Shown in pieces: positions 53,207 through 63,246 of a DNA stretch of 64,000 bases (the stretch's first letter is position 1; every line of letters starts with the position of its first letter). The stretch is from Methylovulum sp. (GTDB lineage Bacteria; Pseudomonadota; Gammaproteobacteria; Methylococcales; Methylomonadaceae), in contig JAQTQZ010000011.1 of assembly GCA_028712695.1 (NCBI GenBank), positions 1 to 64,000 on the forward strand, written 5' to 3'. The notes below the pieces were generated by a model. That model saw nothing but the letters and a program-made list of their open reading frames with translations. It had not been told where the DNA came from and searched no databases. The position numbers were made by a program, and so were the translations under genes.

Positions 53207-55159
53207 TTAATGATGGTTTTGCTCGAAAATATCGGTGACAAATCCGGCATGGCCTGCTGAGGCGGCGTTTCTATAAATGTCTTCATAAAAACGCATGTCA
53301 CGCGCATCGCCATCGTTGGCTATGCTGTTGCCAAGATAAAGGGACAACACGGCACCGGGATGGTTAAACCATAAGATGTCATCACCGTCGCTACGGGTAT
53401 CATGCAAATCCCAGAAAGTGCGCGCTACCCAAACTTCATTTTCCCAGCCGTTAGTGCAGTTAGGCGGGGTATTGCGTTGTTCCGCATCCCAACCCAACGC
53501 CCAGCGACCAGAATTAAAGCCGCCTTCAGCGACATTACGGATAGGGTAACCCACCCATGCCGCCACAAAGTTGGCGAAACCTTCACGCAACGCCATCCCC
53601 AAGCGGGTAGGGTAGCAAGAGTTCAAGCTGTGCGAGCCACCGGAACCGGCGGGCCTTTTATTGCTCCAGAACTTGTTGTTTAAGACATGCCCCATTTCAT
53701 GGTTAACCACATCGCCTTGTACACCGTGTTCGGCAATTAGCCAAAGGTCATTGCCTGAGGCGCAGCTCCAAGGACTGGAACCACCGCAGTTGTTCCATGT
53801 ATTGGGGAAGAAGAAACGGATGGGCGAAGAAGGCACCGGATTGATACCGGCATCCCAATACAACCGTGACCACATGGTCATGGCATTGTCTACCAATTCG
53901 CCTACGCCGTTATAAAGTCCGCCATCAGTGTCGGCAAAACGGTGTCCGACATCAAATGTCGTGTTAGTGACCGTCCAATCCGGATCGTACCACCAGTATT
54001 TATTGCCAGCTTGGTTTTGCGGCTCGTAATAACTGTTATAGGAACGGTAATAGACCCTAATTTGCTGGCCATTCACAAACCCTTTGCCGCTAGGGACACC
54101 AACTGTCCATAAGCCATTGGCCTCCACCCAGGATGAACCTAAAAAAGTCCAAGGGCTAACCCGATAAACGTCCACCCAGAAACCGAATCCTGAATGCAAG
54201 CTATGGTCGGTTGTCCACTTGGTCGAAAAGCGGCCTGTCAAGGTATGGCTAACGGCTTTTGGTTGGATAGCCAGCAGGGGGGAGGCGAGTTTGGCAGGAT
54301 TTTCCGGATAACAGATTTGTTCCCCTTCACCTGCTGAACCCCGTGCAATGGCGTCTGCCATGGCGGTCTTGATGCTTTCTAGGTTATCAAATTTAGTATC
54401 TGCCGGAATAGCCGCTTTGCGCCGGAATGATTCAAGGTTAACCGGCATTCTTTTAATTACTTCGGCGTAATTGGCGGTGCCTTTGCCACCTTTTAAAAGG
54501 CTACGTGACGGGCTGCCATAAATTTCGGGATAAGACCCCATCATCCAGCTGCCATTGAGTTGGCGGTAATGCACCGATAATGGCACTTTCGCATCGGCTG
54601 GCTGGTTCCGATAATGCCGTGCCAGCTCTTCAGCCGTAGGCCAAAGCTCCAAATCATTAGGCGACAGGTTATAAACATCCATCTCAATGCGTGGGCTCAT
54701 CCTTTCATTGGCTGGGCGTAGAAAATCGACTTCAAATAAAACTTGCTGGGGTGCCGTAGAATTAGGGCTTACCAATAGGGCATCGGTCTGGGGACAGAGT
54801 CTCCAGCGTTTGCCTAGCGGCTTATAATTGGGATCATAGAGCGGCGAAGTGTCTTTGCCAGCCATGTAAGCATCAAAATTCAACACGGGCTTGCCGACAG
54901 TTTCAGGGTCTTCCCCGCAATTGCGGAACAACACCAATAACGGTGTCCGCTGTTTTAAATCCCATGGGCTGAATTGCACCAAAAAACGCGTGTCCCCTCC
55001 CACTGTGTCGCCAGGTTGAACCCGGCCTTCCTTTCCGGCTTCTAAAATTTGCCACGCAACGGCGGCTGGCTGGTCTGCATGGATTATTTGGCTGGATGCA
55101 ACTATGCCTAGTGCAAGTAATGCGCTAGGTAAATAACTTATTCGATTAAAGATTCGCAT
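53207..55159 (-). CDS. secreted protein with zinc-metallopeptidase motif
   Basis: A 650-residue protein with a signal peptide (MRIFNRISYLPSALLALGIVASSQIIHA). The C-terminal part has VVNHEMGHVLNN (about residues 526-537), an HEXXH zinc motif, followed about 50 residues later by ALREGFANFVAAWVGY, whose Glu could be the third ligand, as in gluzincins. The N-terminal 330 residues are beta-rich with several Cys and no recognised domain, and a middle region (350-420) is rich in Trp and Tyr. Peptidase activity and secretion route are inferred. It stands alone. Confidence 0.7.
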   Translation of the reverse strand: MRIFNRISYLPSALLALGIVASSQIIHADQPAAVAWQILEAGKEGRVQPGDTVGGDTRFLVQFSPWDLKQRTPLLVLFRNCGEDPETVGKPVLNFDAYMAGKDTSPLYDPNYKPLGKRWRLCPQTDALLVSPNSTAPQQVLFEVDFLRPANERMSPRIEMDVYNLSPNDLELWPTAEELARHYRNQPADAKVPLSVHYRQLNGSWMMGSYPEIYGSPSRSLLKGGKGTANYAEVIKRMPVNLESFRRKAAIPADTKFDNLESIKTAMADAIARGSAGEGEQICYPENPAKLASPLLAIQPKAVSHTLTGRFSTKWTTDHSLHSGFGFWVDVYRVSPWTFLGSSWVEANGLWTVGVPSGKGFVNGQQIRVYYRSYNSYYEPQNQAGNKYWWYDPDWTVTNTTFDVGHRFADTDGGLYNGVGELVDNAMTMWSRLYWDAGINPVPSSPIRFFFPNTWNNCGGSSPWSCASGNDLWLIAEHGVQGDVVNHEMGHVLNNKFWSNKRPAGSGGSHSLNSCYPTRLGMALREGFANFVAAWVGYPIRNVAEGGFNSGRWALGWDAEQRNTPPNCTNGWENEVWVARTFWDLHDTRSDGDDILWFNHPGAVLSLYLGNSIANDGDARDMRFYEDIYRNAASAGHAGFVTDIFEQNHH

Positions 55160-55649
55160 AAACCACCTCTTAAAGTTATTATAAATTTACTATTTTGACC
55201 TGTTAACAGTTACAAAAAAACACTATAAAACAACAAGGTCACTTTGATTATAGACTTTTCTTGAGGATGTGATATTTTTTTGTTTACAAGGTAAAAAATA
55301 AATGCTCAGTTTTTTTAGGAAGGCTTTAAAGCGCCAGAATAGCAGTTTGGTAGCCCTGATTTGTAGCGGATAGCCCGTAAAAATTTAAACTACGGCGGCC
55401 ATTATCGAATGTTAAACAGCTAAAAATATATTTTGCTATCGTTGGGCCAACTACGTTATTGTCCATTTTGGTTCCTTCTTCATACGGGCCTACGCACTGC
55501 CGTGTTGCCAATGCGTAATTTTTGGCACATGCTTTAAACGGCATGTGGCTCGTGTAGGTTACTTAGATTGGGAAGTTCAGTGCATTCTGCGTTGCGGTTA
55601 GAACACGTTCTGTATAAATCAACAGCTTTTATAAGAGAGGGGAATAATC
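55160..55649. other. 490-bp region between exported-protein genes
   Basis: AT-rich near the divergent ends. It holds one doubtful minus-strand open frame (55326-55544, listed). No RNA, repeat or clear promoter is seen. Confidence 0.45.
55326..55544 (-). CDS. possible small protein (doubtful)
   Basis: A 72-codon frame with a balanced composition (MPFKACAKNYALATRQCVGPYEEGTK... YIFSCLTFDNGRRSLNFYGL) and three Cys. It has no family match by eye and no clear ribosome site. It may be a real small protein, a remnant of a larger exported gene, or chance. Confidence 0.28.
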   Translation of the reverse strand: MPFKACAKNYALATRQCVGPYEEGTKMDNNVVGPTIAKYIFSCLTFDNGRRSLNFYGLSATNQGYQTAILAL

Positions 55650-56150
55650 ATGAGAGATAACAAACTATTAATATCAATGGCAATCGTTTGCTTAGCTTTT
55701 GCAATCGTTCAAGACGCATCCGCGACCAGTTGGTTTAATTATTCGCAGACCAAGAATTCCGTGACAATCACCGGCCCCGATTTTGCTAATACGACGGTTT
55801 TGCGTGCGGTCTCTGTCACTTGTCCTGCGGCAGGGTTTCTTATGGCGCAGGGCAGTGCGCAGATCCAGTTAACCCCCTTGGCGGGAATTGACACTGTGCA
55901 AGGGGGCATCAGCATCACCCGTAACAGTAGGGCTCCCTTTCCGGCCGACCCGAACCATTACAATAGCATTGTTCTTAGTGCGCCCAATGGCGGCAACGCG
56001 GTGCTGCCGGGGTTTATACAAAGGGTCGACAGTTGCAGCCAAGGCCAGAAGATGACTTATCGGTTCGTCGCCTGGCATGAATCGGCAAGCGATGCAAGTA
56101 TTGCGCTTGGGCCAAGGCTGGTCGTGCAATTTTTTAGCGACAAAATCTAG
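55650..56150 (+). CDS. small exported protein of unknown function
   Basis: A 166-residue protein with a signal peptide ending SASA (about residue 26). The mature chain is beta-rich (NSVTITGPDFANTTVLRAVSV, ITRNSRAPFPADPNH) with two Cys (about 59 and 128) that may pair. GAGAGGGG lies about eight bases before the ATG, a strong ribosome site. No recognised domain. Confidence 0.7.
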   Translation: MRDNKLLISMAIVCLAFAIVQDASATSWFNYSQTKNSVTITGPDFANTTVLRAVSVTCPAAGFLMAQGSAQIQLTPLAGIDTVQGGISITRNSRAPFPADPNHYNSIVLSAPNGGNAVLPGFIQRVDSCSQGQKMTYRFVAWHESASDASIALGPRLVVQFFSDKI

Positions 56151-56218
56151 CCGTCGTTGAATGGGTCGTCCTCGTTAGTGGGCGGTTCTTCTCCGCAACA
56201 GAATGCGTTCTGTTGGTC

Positions 56219-56554
56219 CTATTGGGTGTTTTTCAATTCTTGAGACAGTTGCTTATTGATGACCGAAGGCAGGTTTTTTGGGGATTTTATGCGCAGCTGT
56301 TTGTTGACATTAAATCTGCCAAACACCACTTCAATATCATTGGTGGTCACGCCAAATTCTTTTGCCAAGAAGCGGACCATGTGATCGGTTGCCTTGCCTC
56401 CCACTGGCGTGGCTGTCACGCTAATTTTGAGTTGATTGCCTTTAGCTTTGCCAATGACATCCTGTTTCGCACTGGGTTTTCCGAGAACATTAAGCACTAG
56501 CGTTTCACCATCCCAAGCGCAGAAAGAATTCATTGCTGCTTTTTTGTCCGCCAT
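56219..56554 (-). CDS. DUF167 (YggU) family protein
   Basis: A 111-residue member of the DUF167 family of unknown function. Family pattern: LVLNVLGKPSAKQDVIG, LKISVTATPVGGKATDHMVRFLAKEFGV and FGRFNVNKQLRI. YggU often lies near yggS and proC; here yggS is 2.5 kb away. Confidence 0.85.
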   Translation of the reverse strand: MADKKAAMNSFCAWDGETLVLNVLGKPSAKQDVIGKAKGNQLKISVTATPVGGKATDHMVRFLAKEFGVTTNDIEVVFGRFNVNKQLRIKSPKNLPSVINKQLSQELKNTQ

Positions 56555-56798
56555 TTTATCTCCGGCATGTCATGCCACGTTATCAATTGAAGTTACATAT
56601 TTAACCCATTACCCAGTTTTTAAGCAATCGGCAAACAATCTGTCTGATGGGCGTTGGGGCATAAATCGGCCGGATCAGCCATGCGATAGGAAGACGGTTA
56701 ACCTGAAAGGGCCGGGCCTGTTGCCGCTAGGCTAGACTACGAATTGCAGCGCAAAGCCGCTTGATATGGTGTTTGGAAAAGTGTCGGCATGTCAGTCT

Positions 56799-57485
56799 TT
56801 AATCAAGGGCTTTGTCTTGTGGGTCATAGCGATAGCCTGCGCCATAAACCGAGTGGATCAGCTCTTGGTCGGGCAATAAATCGGCCAGTTTTTTTCTCAG
56901 TTTTTTGATATGGCTGTCAATGGTGCGGTCAGAAACAATGCGTTGATCCTGATAAATCAAATCCATTAATTTTGAACGGGAAAAGATCCGTCCTGGTTGC
57001 TGGTGCAACGCCTGCAACAGCTGGAATTCGACAGTGGTCAGTTCCACTTCGTGTCCCTCTGCAAGCACCCGAAAACTATGGGGATCCAGTGCCAAGGTGC
57101 GGATGGGGTTGGCGGGCGTTTGCGCTTGCTGGCGGCGCAGCACGGCTTTAACGCGGGCGACCATTTCACGGGGGCTGAAGGGTTTGCAGATATAGTCATC
57201 GGCACCCAGTTCAAGGCCGAGCAAGCGGTCTATTTCTTCAATACGCGCAGTGACCATGATAATTGGCACCGTACTGAAGCGGCGAAGGTTACGGCAAATT
57301 TCCAGGCCATCACAACCGGGCAACATGACATCCAACAGGACTAAATCAGTGGGGTGCGATTTAAGCCACGGCAACACGTCCAAGCCATCATTTAAGCAAT
57401 CCGTGTCAAAGCCAGCGTTTTGCAGGTAGTCCGCTTGCAGGCGGGCCAGCTTTAGTTCATCTTCAACAATCAGGATATGGTTCAT
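56799..57485 (-). CDS. OmpR-family response regulator, BaeR-like
   Basis: A 228-residue regulator. The receiver opens ILIVEDELKLARLQ, with phosphoryl Asp in DLVLLDVMLPGCDG (about residue 52) and the switch Lys in DYICKPFSPREMV. The winged-helix domain has LTTVEFQLLQALHQQPGRIFSRSKLMD and IDSHIKKLRKKL. Its start overlaps the kinase stop by four bases. Targets are not shown; BaeR relatives control envelope stress genes. Confidence 0.9.
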   Translation of the reverse strand: MNHILIVEDELKLARLQADYLQNAGFDTDCLNDGLDVLPWLKSHPTDLVLLDVMLPGCDGLEICRNLRRFSTVPIIMVTARIEEIDRLLGLELGADDYICKPFSPREMVARVKAVLRRQQAQTPANPIRTLALDPHSFRVLAEGHEVELTTVEFQLLQALHQQPGRIFSRSKLMDLIYQDQRIVSDRTIDSHIKKLRKKLADLLPDQELIHSVYGAGYRYDPQDKALD

Positions 57486-58924
57486 GGGCTAATCGGTAAT
57501 TCGATGCGGATAGCAAGCCCCAGCAGGGGCGAGGGTTGTGCTTGTATCGTGCCATTATGCGCCTCAATAATGTTGCTGCATAACGCCAAACCGAGACCGG
57601 CACCGCCATGGTGGCGGTTACGCGAGCTGTCTACCCGATAAAAGCGGTCAAACAATTTTGGCAGTTCGTGTTCGGGTACGCCCGGTTCACTGTCGGAAAA
57701 ATTGAGCACCAGTTTTTGGGCCTCACGAGAAATGGTAATGGCTAACTGCCCGTTAGTGTCGGTATAGTTTGCGCTATTGTTAAGCAGGTTTCGGTAAAGT
57801 TGGGATAAGCGGTCCGGGTCAGCGTAAATGCGGATGGGTTCAGGCAAGTTATTGGCCCACTTGATGGTGATTTGTTTGTTTTGGAATTCCGGTTTTAAAG
57901 CGGCTAGGTCTTCTTGTAATATCTCTACCGGATCAACATGGGCTTTGCGGTAACTTAACGCGCCTTGATCGGACAGGGATAATTGATAAAGGTCGTCCGT
58001 TAAACGATTGAGCCGCATGACATCACCATACAGCGAGTCGATAGCCTCGGCTGTCAGTGGTCGTATACCGTCTTGCAAGGCTTCCAATTCACCGCGCAAT
58101 ATGGCTAAAGGTGTGCGCAGTTCATGGGAAATATCCGCTACCCAGCGCCGCCTGGCTTGTTCAGACTGTTCCAGAGCGGCAGCCATGTCGTTGAAGTCAC
58201 GGGCTAATTGGCCCAATTCGTCGGTAGATTCGACCGGTAAACGAATGTCATAACGCCCCACCGCTAGTGCCTTTGCGGCTTTGGTGATCCGCTTAAGGGG
58301 GCGCCCTAAGGTGTAGGCCAATAGCCAGGCTAAGCCTGCGGACAACAAGATCATTAATAAGGCAATCCAGATAAAGGATTCGGATTGCCGTTCCATAAAA
58401 CGGATTTCACTGACTTGGTTAACCGTTTTGCCCGGCAAGAGCCCCAGAAAACCGACGGTCTTTTCTTTGTAACGGATAGGTTGCAAAGATAATTGCGGCA
58501 AAGCCTCTTGACGGCCAAAAATAATACCCTTGTCTGCATCCAATAGCATGGCACGCAGTTCAAGAGGGACGAAAGGCAGTTTAGCCGGGCGTTCGGGTAA
58601 TGCTGGCGGCCAAACAGCATTAGGCTCCTTGCGCGCCTGTTCAATCCATTTGGGAGGCCGGTGATGACGATGGGGGTTGGATTGCCACAATAAATCAATC
58701 CATTTTTGCTTATCGCCGCCTAGGTTTTGCCAACTCTGATGGCTTGCATAGTATTCGGTAAGCCCTTCAATCAAGTTGGTCACGTGTTCCTGCTGCCGTG
58801 CCTCCACAAATTCACTAAAACCTTTATCTAAAGACCAGCGCATGAAAACATACATCCCTGAAACAACAAGCAGTGTTGTCGCCAGAAAAGTCAGGAATAA
58901 TTTGACGCGAATTTTTTTATGCAT
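57482..58924 (-). CDS. sensor histidine kinase, BaeS-like
   Basis: A 480-residue kinase with membrane helices about 10-30 and 185-205, a basic periplasmic sensor of about 150 residues, a HAMP domain (RPLKRITKAAKALAVG), the phosphoacceptor His in ADISHELRTPLAILRGELE and an ATPase domain with NLLNNSANYT, DSEPGVP and GGAGLGLALCSNIIEAHNG. The ATG at 58924 (MHKKIRVKLF) fits BaeS; an upstream ATG adds seven residues. First gene of a kinase-regulator operon. Confidence 0.88.
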   Translation of the reverse strand: MHKKIRVKLFLTFLATTLLVVSGMYVFMRWSLDKGFSEFVEARQQEHVTNLIEGLTEYYASHQSWQNLGGDKQKWIDLLWQSNPHRHHRPPKWIEQARKEPNAVWPPALPERPAKLPFVPLELRAMLLDADKGIIFGRQEALPQLSLQPIRYKEKTVGFLGLLPGKTVNQVSEIRFMERQSESFIWIALLMILLSAGLAWLLAYTLGRPLKRITKAAKALAVGRYDIRLPVESTDELGQLARDFNDMAAALEQSEQARRRWVADISHELRTPLAILRGELEALQDGIRPLTAEAIDSLYGDVMRLNRLTDDLYQLSLSDQGALSYRKAHVDPVEILQEDLAALKPEFQNKQITIKWANNLPEPIRIYADPDRLSQLYRNLLNNSANYTDTNGQLAITISREAQKLVLNFSDSEPGVPEHELPKLFDRFYRVDSSRNRHHGGAGLGLALCSNIIEAHNGTIQAQPSPLLGLAIRIELPISP

Positions 58925-58999
58925 GGATTTTTTCTCATAACTCATAGCGTATTGTTATCATTAACTGTGCAAGAATTATGAAACAAACCCTTTAGGATT

Positions 59000-59692
59000 T
59001 TACCCAACCGTTGCGGTATTTTTTCTGGCACCAAATAACGCCGTGCCGATTCTGACGATAGTAGCCCCCTCGCTAATTGCGGCCTGTAAATCGTCGGACA
59101 TGCCGAATGAAAAGGTGTCCAATGTCGGATTATTGAGCGCCATTACGGCTTGATAAAGGGTTTTATACGGTTGCCGTTGTTGCTCAAAATCGGTTTGCGG
59201 GGCGGGGATAGCCATCACGCCGCGCAGCTTCAAATTGGGCAATTGGCTGACTTGCCCGCACAAATCAGCCAATTGTGCCAACGCAATCCCCGATTTGCTG
59301 TCTTCAGCGCTGATATTGACTTGCAGGCAAACGTTCAACGGTGTTTTGCCGTCGCCCCGTTGCTCACTCAGCCGTTTGGCAATCTTTAAGCTATCCACGC
59401 TATGCACCCAGGCGAAATGTCTGGCAATGGCCTTGGTTTTATTGGCCTGTATGGGGCCGATAAAATGCCAGGTGATGTCAAAAGCGCCAAGTGCTTGTTG
59501 TTTGGCCAGCGCTTCTTGCACATAGTTCTCGCCAAAATGCCGTTGCCCCGCCTGATAAGCGGCGGCAATGGCTTCTGGCGGTTTGGTTTTGCTGACGGCC
59601 AGCAGTAAGACGGAATGGGGAGGGCGGTTGGCGGCCCGTTCGGCTTGGCTGATTTGGGCGTGGATTTGTTTGAGGTTGTCGGTGATTGTCAT
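59000..59692 (-). CDS. yggS: pyridoxal-phosphate homeostasis protein YggS
   Basis: PLP-binding protein of the PLPHP family. The lysine in LLLAVSKTKPPEAI (about residue 36) holds PLP, GQRHFGENYVQEAL follows, and FSFGMSDDLQAAISEGATIVRIGTALFG closes the phosphate site. About 230 residues. Divergent from pilT, as in Pseudomonas. The start MTITDNL at 59692 fits the family; an ATG at 59701 adds three residues. Confidence 0.92.
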   Translation of the reverse strand: MTITDNLKQIHAQISQAERAANRPPHSVLLLAVSKTKPPEAIAAAYQAGQRHFGENYVQEALAKQQALGAFDITWHFIGPIQANKTKAIARHFAWVHSVDSLKIAKRLSEQRGDGKTPLNVCLQVNISAEDSKSGIALAQLADLCGQVSQLPNLKLRGVMAIPAPQTDFEQQRQPYKTLYQAVMALNNPTLDTFSFGMSDDLQAAISEGATIVRIGTALFGARKNTATVG

Positions 59693-59854
59693 AAACGTCA
59701 TGAAAAGAAGCAGGCGGTAAACGGCTATTAGACAATAACGCCATTAAAAAACAAAGTGCGGGGTTATGGTATAAATGATTGACTATAGCTACACTTGGCA
59801 GACAGCCCAGTGGTATAAAGGGTGCATTTTTACTCTATTTAACGGGAAATTTTT

Positions 59855-60892
59855 ATGGATATTACTGAGTTATTGGCTTTTTCGGTTAAAAACAACGCCT
59901 CAGATTTGCATTTGTCGGCCGGTTTGCCGCCGATGATCCGGGTTGATGGCGATATTCGCCGGATCAACGTGCCTGCCCTTGATCATAAAGAAGTCCACGC
60001 GCTGATTTATGACATCATGAACGATAAGCAGCGGCGTGATTATGAAGAGTTTCTGGAAACCGATTTCTCTTTTGAATTGCCCGGTGTGGCGCGGTTTCGT
60101 GTCAATGCCTTTAATCAAGAGCGCGGTGCGGCGGGGGTTTTTAGAACCATTCCGTCCAAGGTGTTGACGCTGGAAGACTTGCATGCGCCGAAATTTTTTG
60201 AAGAGTTGTGTAAAAAGCCGCGCGGCCTGGTTTTGGTCACAGGACCTACCGGTTCTGGCAAGTCAACGACGCTGGCGGCGATGATCGACTTTATCAACAA
60301 CAATGATTATGCGCACATCCTGACCGTTGAAGATCCTATCGAGTTTGTCCATGAAAGCCAGAAATGCCTGATTAACCAGCGTGAGGTGCATCGTGACACG
60401 CATGGTTTTAATGAGGCGTTACGCTCGGCATTGCGGGAGGATCCGGACATTATCCTGGTGGGTGAAATGCGGGATTTGGAAACCATCCGTTTGGCATTGA
60501 CCGCCGCCGAAACCGGTCACCTTGTCTTTGGCACCTTGCATACCACCTCCGCCGCGAAAACCATAGACCGTATTATTGACGTGTTCCCTGCGGCAGAAAA
60601 AGACATGATCCGCTCGATGTTATCTGAATCTTTGCAAGCGGTCATTTCCCAAACGTTGTTGAAGCGGGTTGGCGGCGGCCGTGTTGCCGCCCATGAAATC
60701 ATGGTTGGCACGTCGGCGATCAAAAACTTGATCCGTGAGGCTAAAGTGGCGCAAATGTATTCCGCTATCCAAACAGGACGTAGGGATGGCATGCAGACCT
60801 TGGATCAAAACTTAAAGGAATTGGTCGATAGGGGGCTTGTCAATTCAAAGATAGCCATGGTCAAAGCCGTTAATAAAGAAATGTTCATGTAA
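59855..60892 (+). CDS. pilT: type IV pilus retraction ATPase PilT
   Basis: Hexameric motor for pilus retraction and twitching. A PAS-like N-domain (SVKNNASDLHLSAGLPPMIRVDGD), Walker A GPTGSGKS (about 129), DPDIILVGEMRDLETIRLA (about 200) and the PilT C-terminal signature as AIKNLIRE are present. At 345 residues it has the usual length. pilU follows ten bases later. Confidence 0.95.
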   Translation: MDITELLAFSVKNNASDLHLSAGLPPMIRVDGDIRRINVPALDHKEVHALIYDIMNDKQRRDYEEFLETDFSFELPGVARFRVNAFNQERGAAGVFRTIPSKVLTLEDLHAPKFFEELCKKPRGLVLVTGPTGSGKSTTLAAMIDFINNNDYAHILTVEDPIEFVHESQKCLINQREVHRDTHGFNEALRSALREDPDIILVGEMRDLETIRLALTAAETGHLVFGTLHTTSAAKTIDRIIDVFPAAEKDMIRSMLSESLQAVISQTLLKRVGGGRVAAHEIMVGTSAIKNLIREAKVAQMYSAIQTGRRDGMQTLDQNLKELVDRGLVNSKIAMVKAVNKEMFM

Positions 60893-60902
60893 GGGGTAAG
60901 TG

Positions 60903-62042
60903 ATGGATTTTAAAGCACTACTGGCACTGATGGTGCAAAAAAAGGCGTCCGATTTGTTTATAACAGCGGGACGGGCACCCACCTTAAAAATTGATGGTTC
61001 TTTAGTTGAGGTTTCTAAAAATCCGTTGACGGCGGAGCAAGCGCTGAAAATAGTGTTAAGCATTATGACCCAGAGGCAAATAGATGAATTTGAAAACACC
61101 AAAGAGTGCCAGTTTGCGCTAAGTGTCCATGATGTCGGGCGCTTCCGGGTGAGCGCTTTTACCCAACGTGATGCGGCGGGCATGGTCTTGCGCCGGATTG
61201 AAAGCAAGATACCCGATCCTGACAGTTTGCATTTACCGTCCATATTAAAAAGCCTGATTATGGAAAAACGCGGGCTGGTCATCTTTGTCGGTGGGACAGG
61301 CACAGGGAAGTCAACTTCATTGGCGGCGCTTATTGGGTACCGCAATAAAAACAGTAGCGGCCATATTATCAGTATCGAGGATCCGATAGAGTTTCAACAT
61401 AGTCATGAAGGCTGCATTATCACCCAGCGTGAAGTTGGAATTGATACGGAATCTTATGATGTCGCGCTAAAAAATACCTTGCGCCAAGCACCGGATGTCA
61501 TTCTGATTGGGGAAACAAGAAGTCGTGAAACCATGCAGAATGCGATTACGTTTGCCGAGACAGGGCATTTATGTGTGACCACTTTGCATGCAAACAATGC
61601 CAACCAGGCGTTGGATAGGATTTTGCATTTTTTCCCTGATGATATGCGTGACCAGCTATTGATGGATTTGTCGTTGAATTTACGCGGTATTGTTGCCCAG
61701 CAACTGATTAAACGCGCAGACGGTGCCGGACGTTATCCAGCCATTGAGGTGTTGATTAATACCCCGTTGGCTAAAGATTACATCCGTAAGGGAGAAATCC
61801 ATAAGTTAAAAGAGTTGATGAAAGATTCCAGGGAACAGGGCATGCAAACGTTTGACCAAGCACTTTATGATTTGTATGTGGATGGCAAAATCAGCTATGA
61901 AGACGCGCTCAATTCGGCCGATTCAAAGAACGAAGTCCGCTTGATGATTAAGTTGGGTGCAGAAAATCCCGGCGTCTTTGGTAAGGACGATATGGCGTTG
62001 ACACAGCCTGATGACACTATAGATAACAGGTTGATTTTTTAG
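60903..62042 (+). CDS. pilU: PilU, PilT-dependent retraction ATPase
   Basis: A 379-residue paralogue of PilT. The Walker A motif is GGTGTGKS (about 130), ISIEDPIEFQHSHEG follows and DVILIGETRSRETMQNA lies near 200. AAGGGG six bases before the ATG at 60903 decides this start over the GTG at 60900. It forms an operon with pilT. A second PilU lies at 23443 in this window. Confidence 0.93.
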   Translation: MDFKALLALMVQKKASDLFITAGRAPTLKIDGSLVEVSKNPLTAEQALKIVLSIMTQRQIDEFENTKECQFALSVHDVGRFRVSAFTQRDAAGMVLRRIESKIPDPDSLHLPSILKSLIMEKRGLVIFVGGTGTGKSTSLAALIGYRNKNSSGHIISIEDPIEFQHSHEGCIITQREVGIDTESYDVALKNTLRQAPDVILIGETRSRETMQNAITFAETGHLCVTTLHANNANQALDRILHFFPDDMRDQLLMDLSLNLRGIVAQQLIKRADGAGRYPAIEVLINTPLAKDYIRKGEIHKLKELMKDSREQGMQTFDQALYDLYVDGKISYEDALNSADSKNEVRLMIKLGAENPGVFGKDDMALTQPDDTIDNRLIF

Positions 62043-62245
62043 GGGATCGGATGCTGTTTCTTAAATTGGGTGTGGCGGCGGGTAAGCGCTTGCCGCCACT
62101 TAGTCTTCATTTTTAGCAAATTTTCAGGCACTTTTTGGTTCTGATGTGCCGTTGGCTAGAGGCTCGTATTGGAAAGCGCCGCTGCACATTAGACTGGCAG
62201 TGATAAAATACGGCTATTATTCCATTGTTCGTCTATTGAGGTTTT

Positions 62246-63139
62246 ATGAACGCACCAAAAGCGCTTTACGAATCATCCTTGTCATCTTTAAAACTGCTTG
62301 CCCGTGGCAAAGTGCGTGACATTTATGATATTGATGAGCAAACCATGCTCATCGTCACCACGGACAGGCTGTCAGCATTCGATGTCATTTTACCCGACCC
62401 GATTCCAGGGAAAGGCCGCGTACTGACCCAGGTATCCAATTTTTGGTTTGCCAAGCTGCAGCACATCATCCCCAACCATCTGGCTGCGACAACGTTGGAA
62501 CAGGTTTTGCCAGACCCTGTTGAACGCGCCCAGGTTGAAGGGCGGGCGATTGTGGTTAAAAAACTGCGTCCTTTGCCGGTTGAGGCTATTGTGCGTGGTT
62601 ATCTGATTGGCTCTGGTTGGAAAGATTATCAGGCTTCGGGTGCTGTATGCGGCATTCCATTGCCTGCTGGGTTGCAACAAGCGCAACAATTGCCGGAACC
62701 CATTTACACGCCATCGACCAAGGCGGGTGTCGATCAGCACGATGAAAATATCCCCTTTGCAAAATCGGTCGAGCTGATGGGGCAAGACATTGCCGGGCAG
62801 GTGCGTGACGCCAGTTTGCGCCTGTATAAAGAAGCTGCCGATTATGCTAAAGGACGGGGCATTATTATTGCCGACACCAAATTTGAATTTGGGGTGGATA
62901 AGGATGGTGTGCTATATCTGATTGATGAAGCACTGACGCCGGATTCGTCGCGGTTTTGGCCTGCTGACCAGTATCAGGTTGGCATCAGCCCGCCGAGTTT
63001 CGACAAGCAATATGTGCGTGATTATTTGGAAACACTGGATTGGGATAAAACCGCACCAGGCCCTTCTTTGCCTGCCGAAGTTGCCGAGTTTTGTGCGGCA
63101 AAATACCGTGAAGCGGAAGTTAGCTTGACGCAAGGCTGA
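62246..63139 (+). CDS. purC: phosphoribosylaminoimidazole-succinocarboxamide synthase
   Basis: SAICAR synthetase, which adds aspartate to CAIR in purine synthesis. At 297 residues it is of the longer type. Motifs: [12 protein letters not shown] (nucleotide loop), [50 protein letters not shown] and [14 protein letters not shown]. The ATG follows a GAGG. It stands alone with convergent hairpins downstream. Confidence 0.95.
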   Translation: MNAPKALYESSLSSLKLLARGKVRDIYDIDEQTMLIVTTDRLSAFDVILPDPIPGKGRVLTQVSNFWFAKLQHIIPNHLAATTLEQVLPDPVERAQVEGRAIVVKKLRPLPVEAIVRGYLIGSGWKDYQASGAVCGIPLPAGLQQAQQLPEPIYTPSTKAGVDQHDENIPFAKSVELMGQDIAGQVRDASLRLYKEAADYAKGRGIIIADTKFEFGVDKDGVLYLIDEALTPDSSRFWPADQYQVGISPPSFDKQYVRDYLETLDWDKTAPGPSLPAEVAEFCAAKYREAEVSLTQG

Positions 63140-63170
63140 AAATGTTGCTGACAAGTGGGGTAGTAGGCGC

Positions 63171-63190
63171 TGCCCTATGATGATAGGGCA
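63171..63190. terminator. hairpin between convergent purC and mazG
   Basis: TGCCCTAT pairs perfectly with ATAGGGCA across the loop GATG. It lies 32 bp past the purC stop and is followed at once by a second hairpin. Confidence 0.5.
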
Positions 63191-63224
63191 GTCCCTTGAC
63201 CGCAATAATAGCGGCCAAGGGACT
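63190..63224. terminator. second hairpin between purC and mazG
   Basis: AGTCCCTTG pairs with CAAGGGACT and the stem is extended inwards by CCGC/GCGG across one mismatch, giving about 13 pairs and an 8-base loop. It can act in both directions for the convergent genes. Confidence 0.6.
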
Positions 63225-63246
63225 GTGCTCCCACATTATTAGTTTG

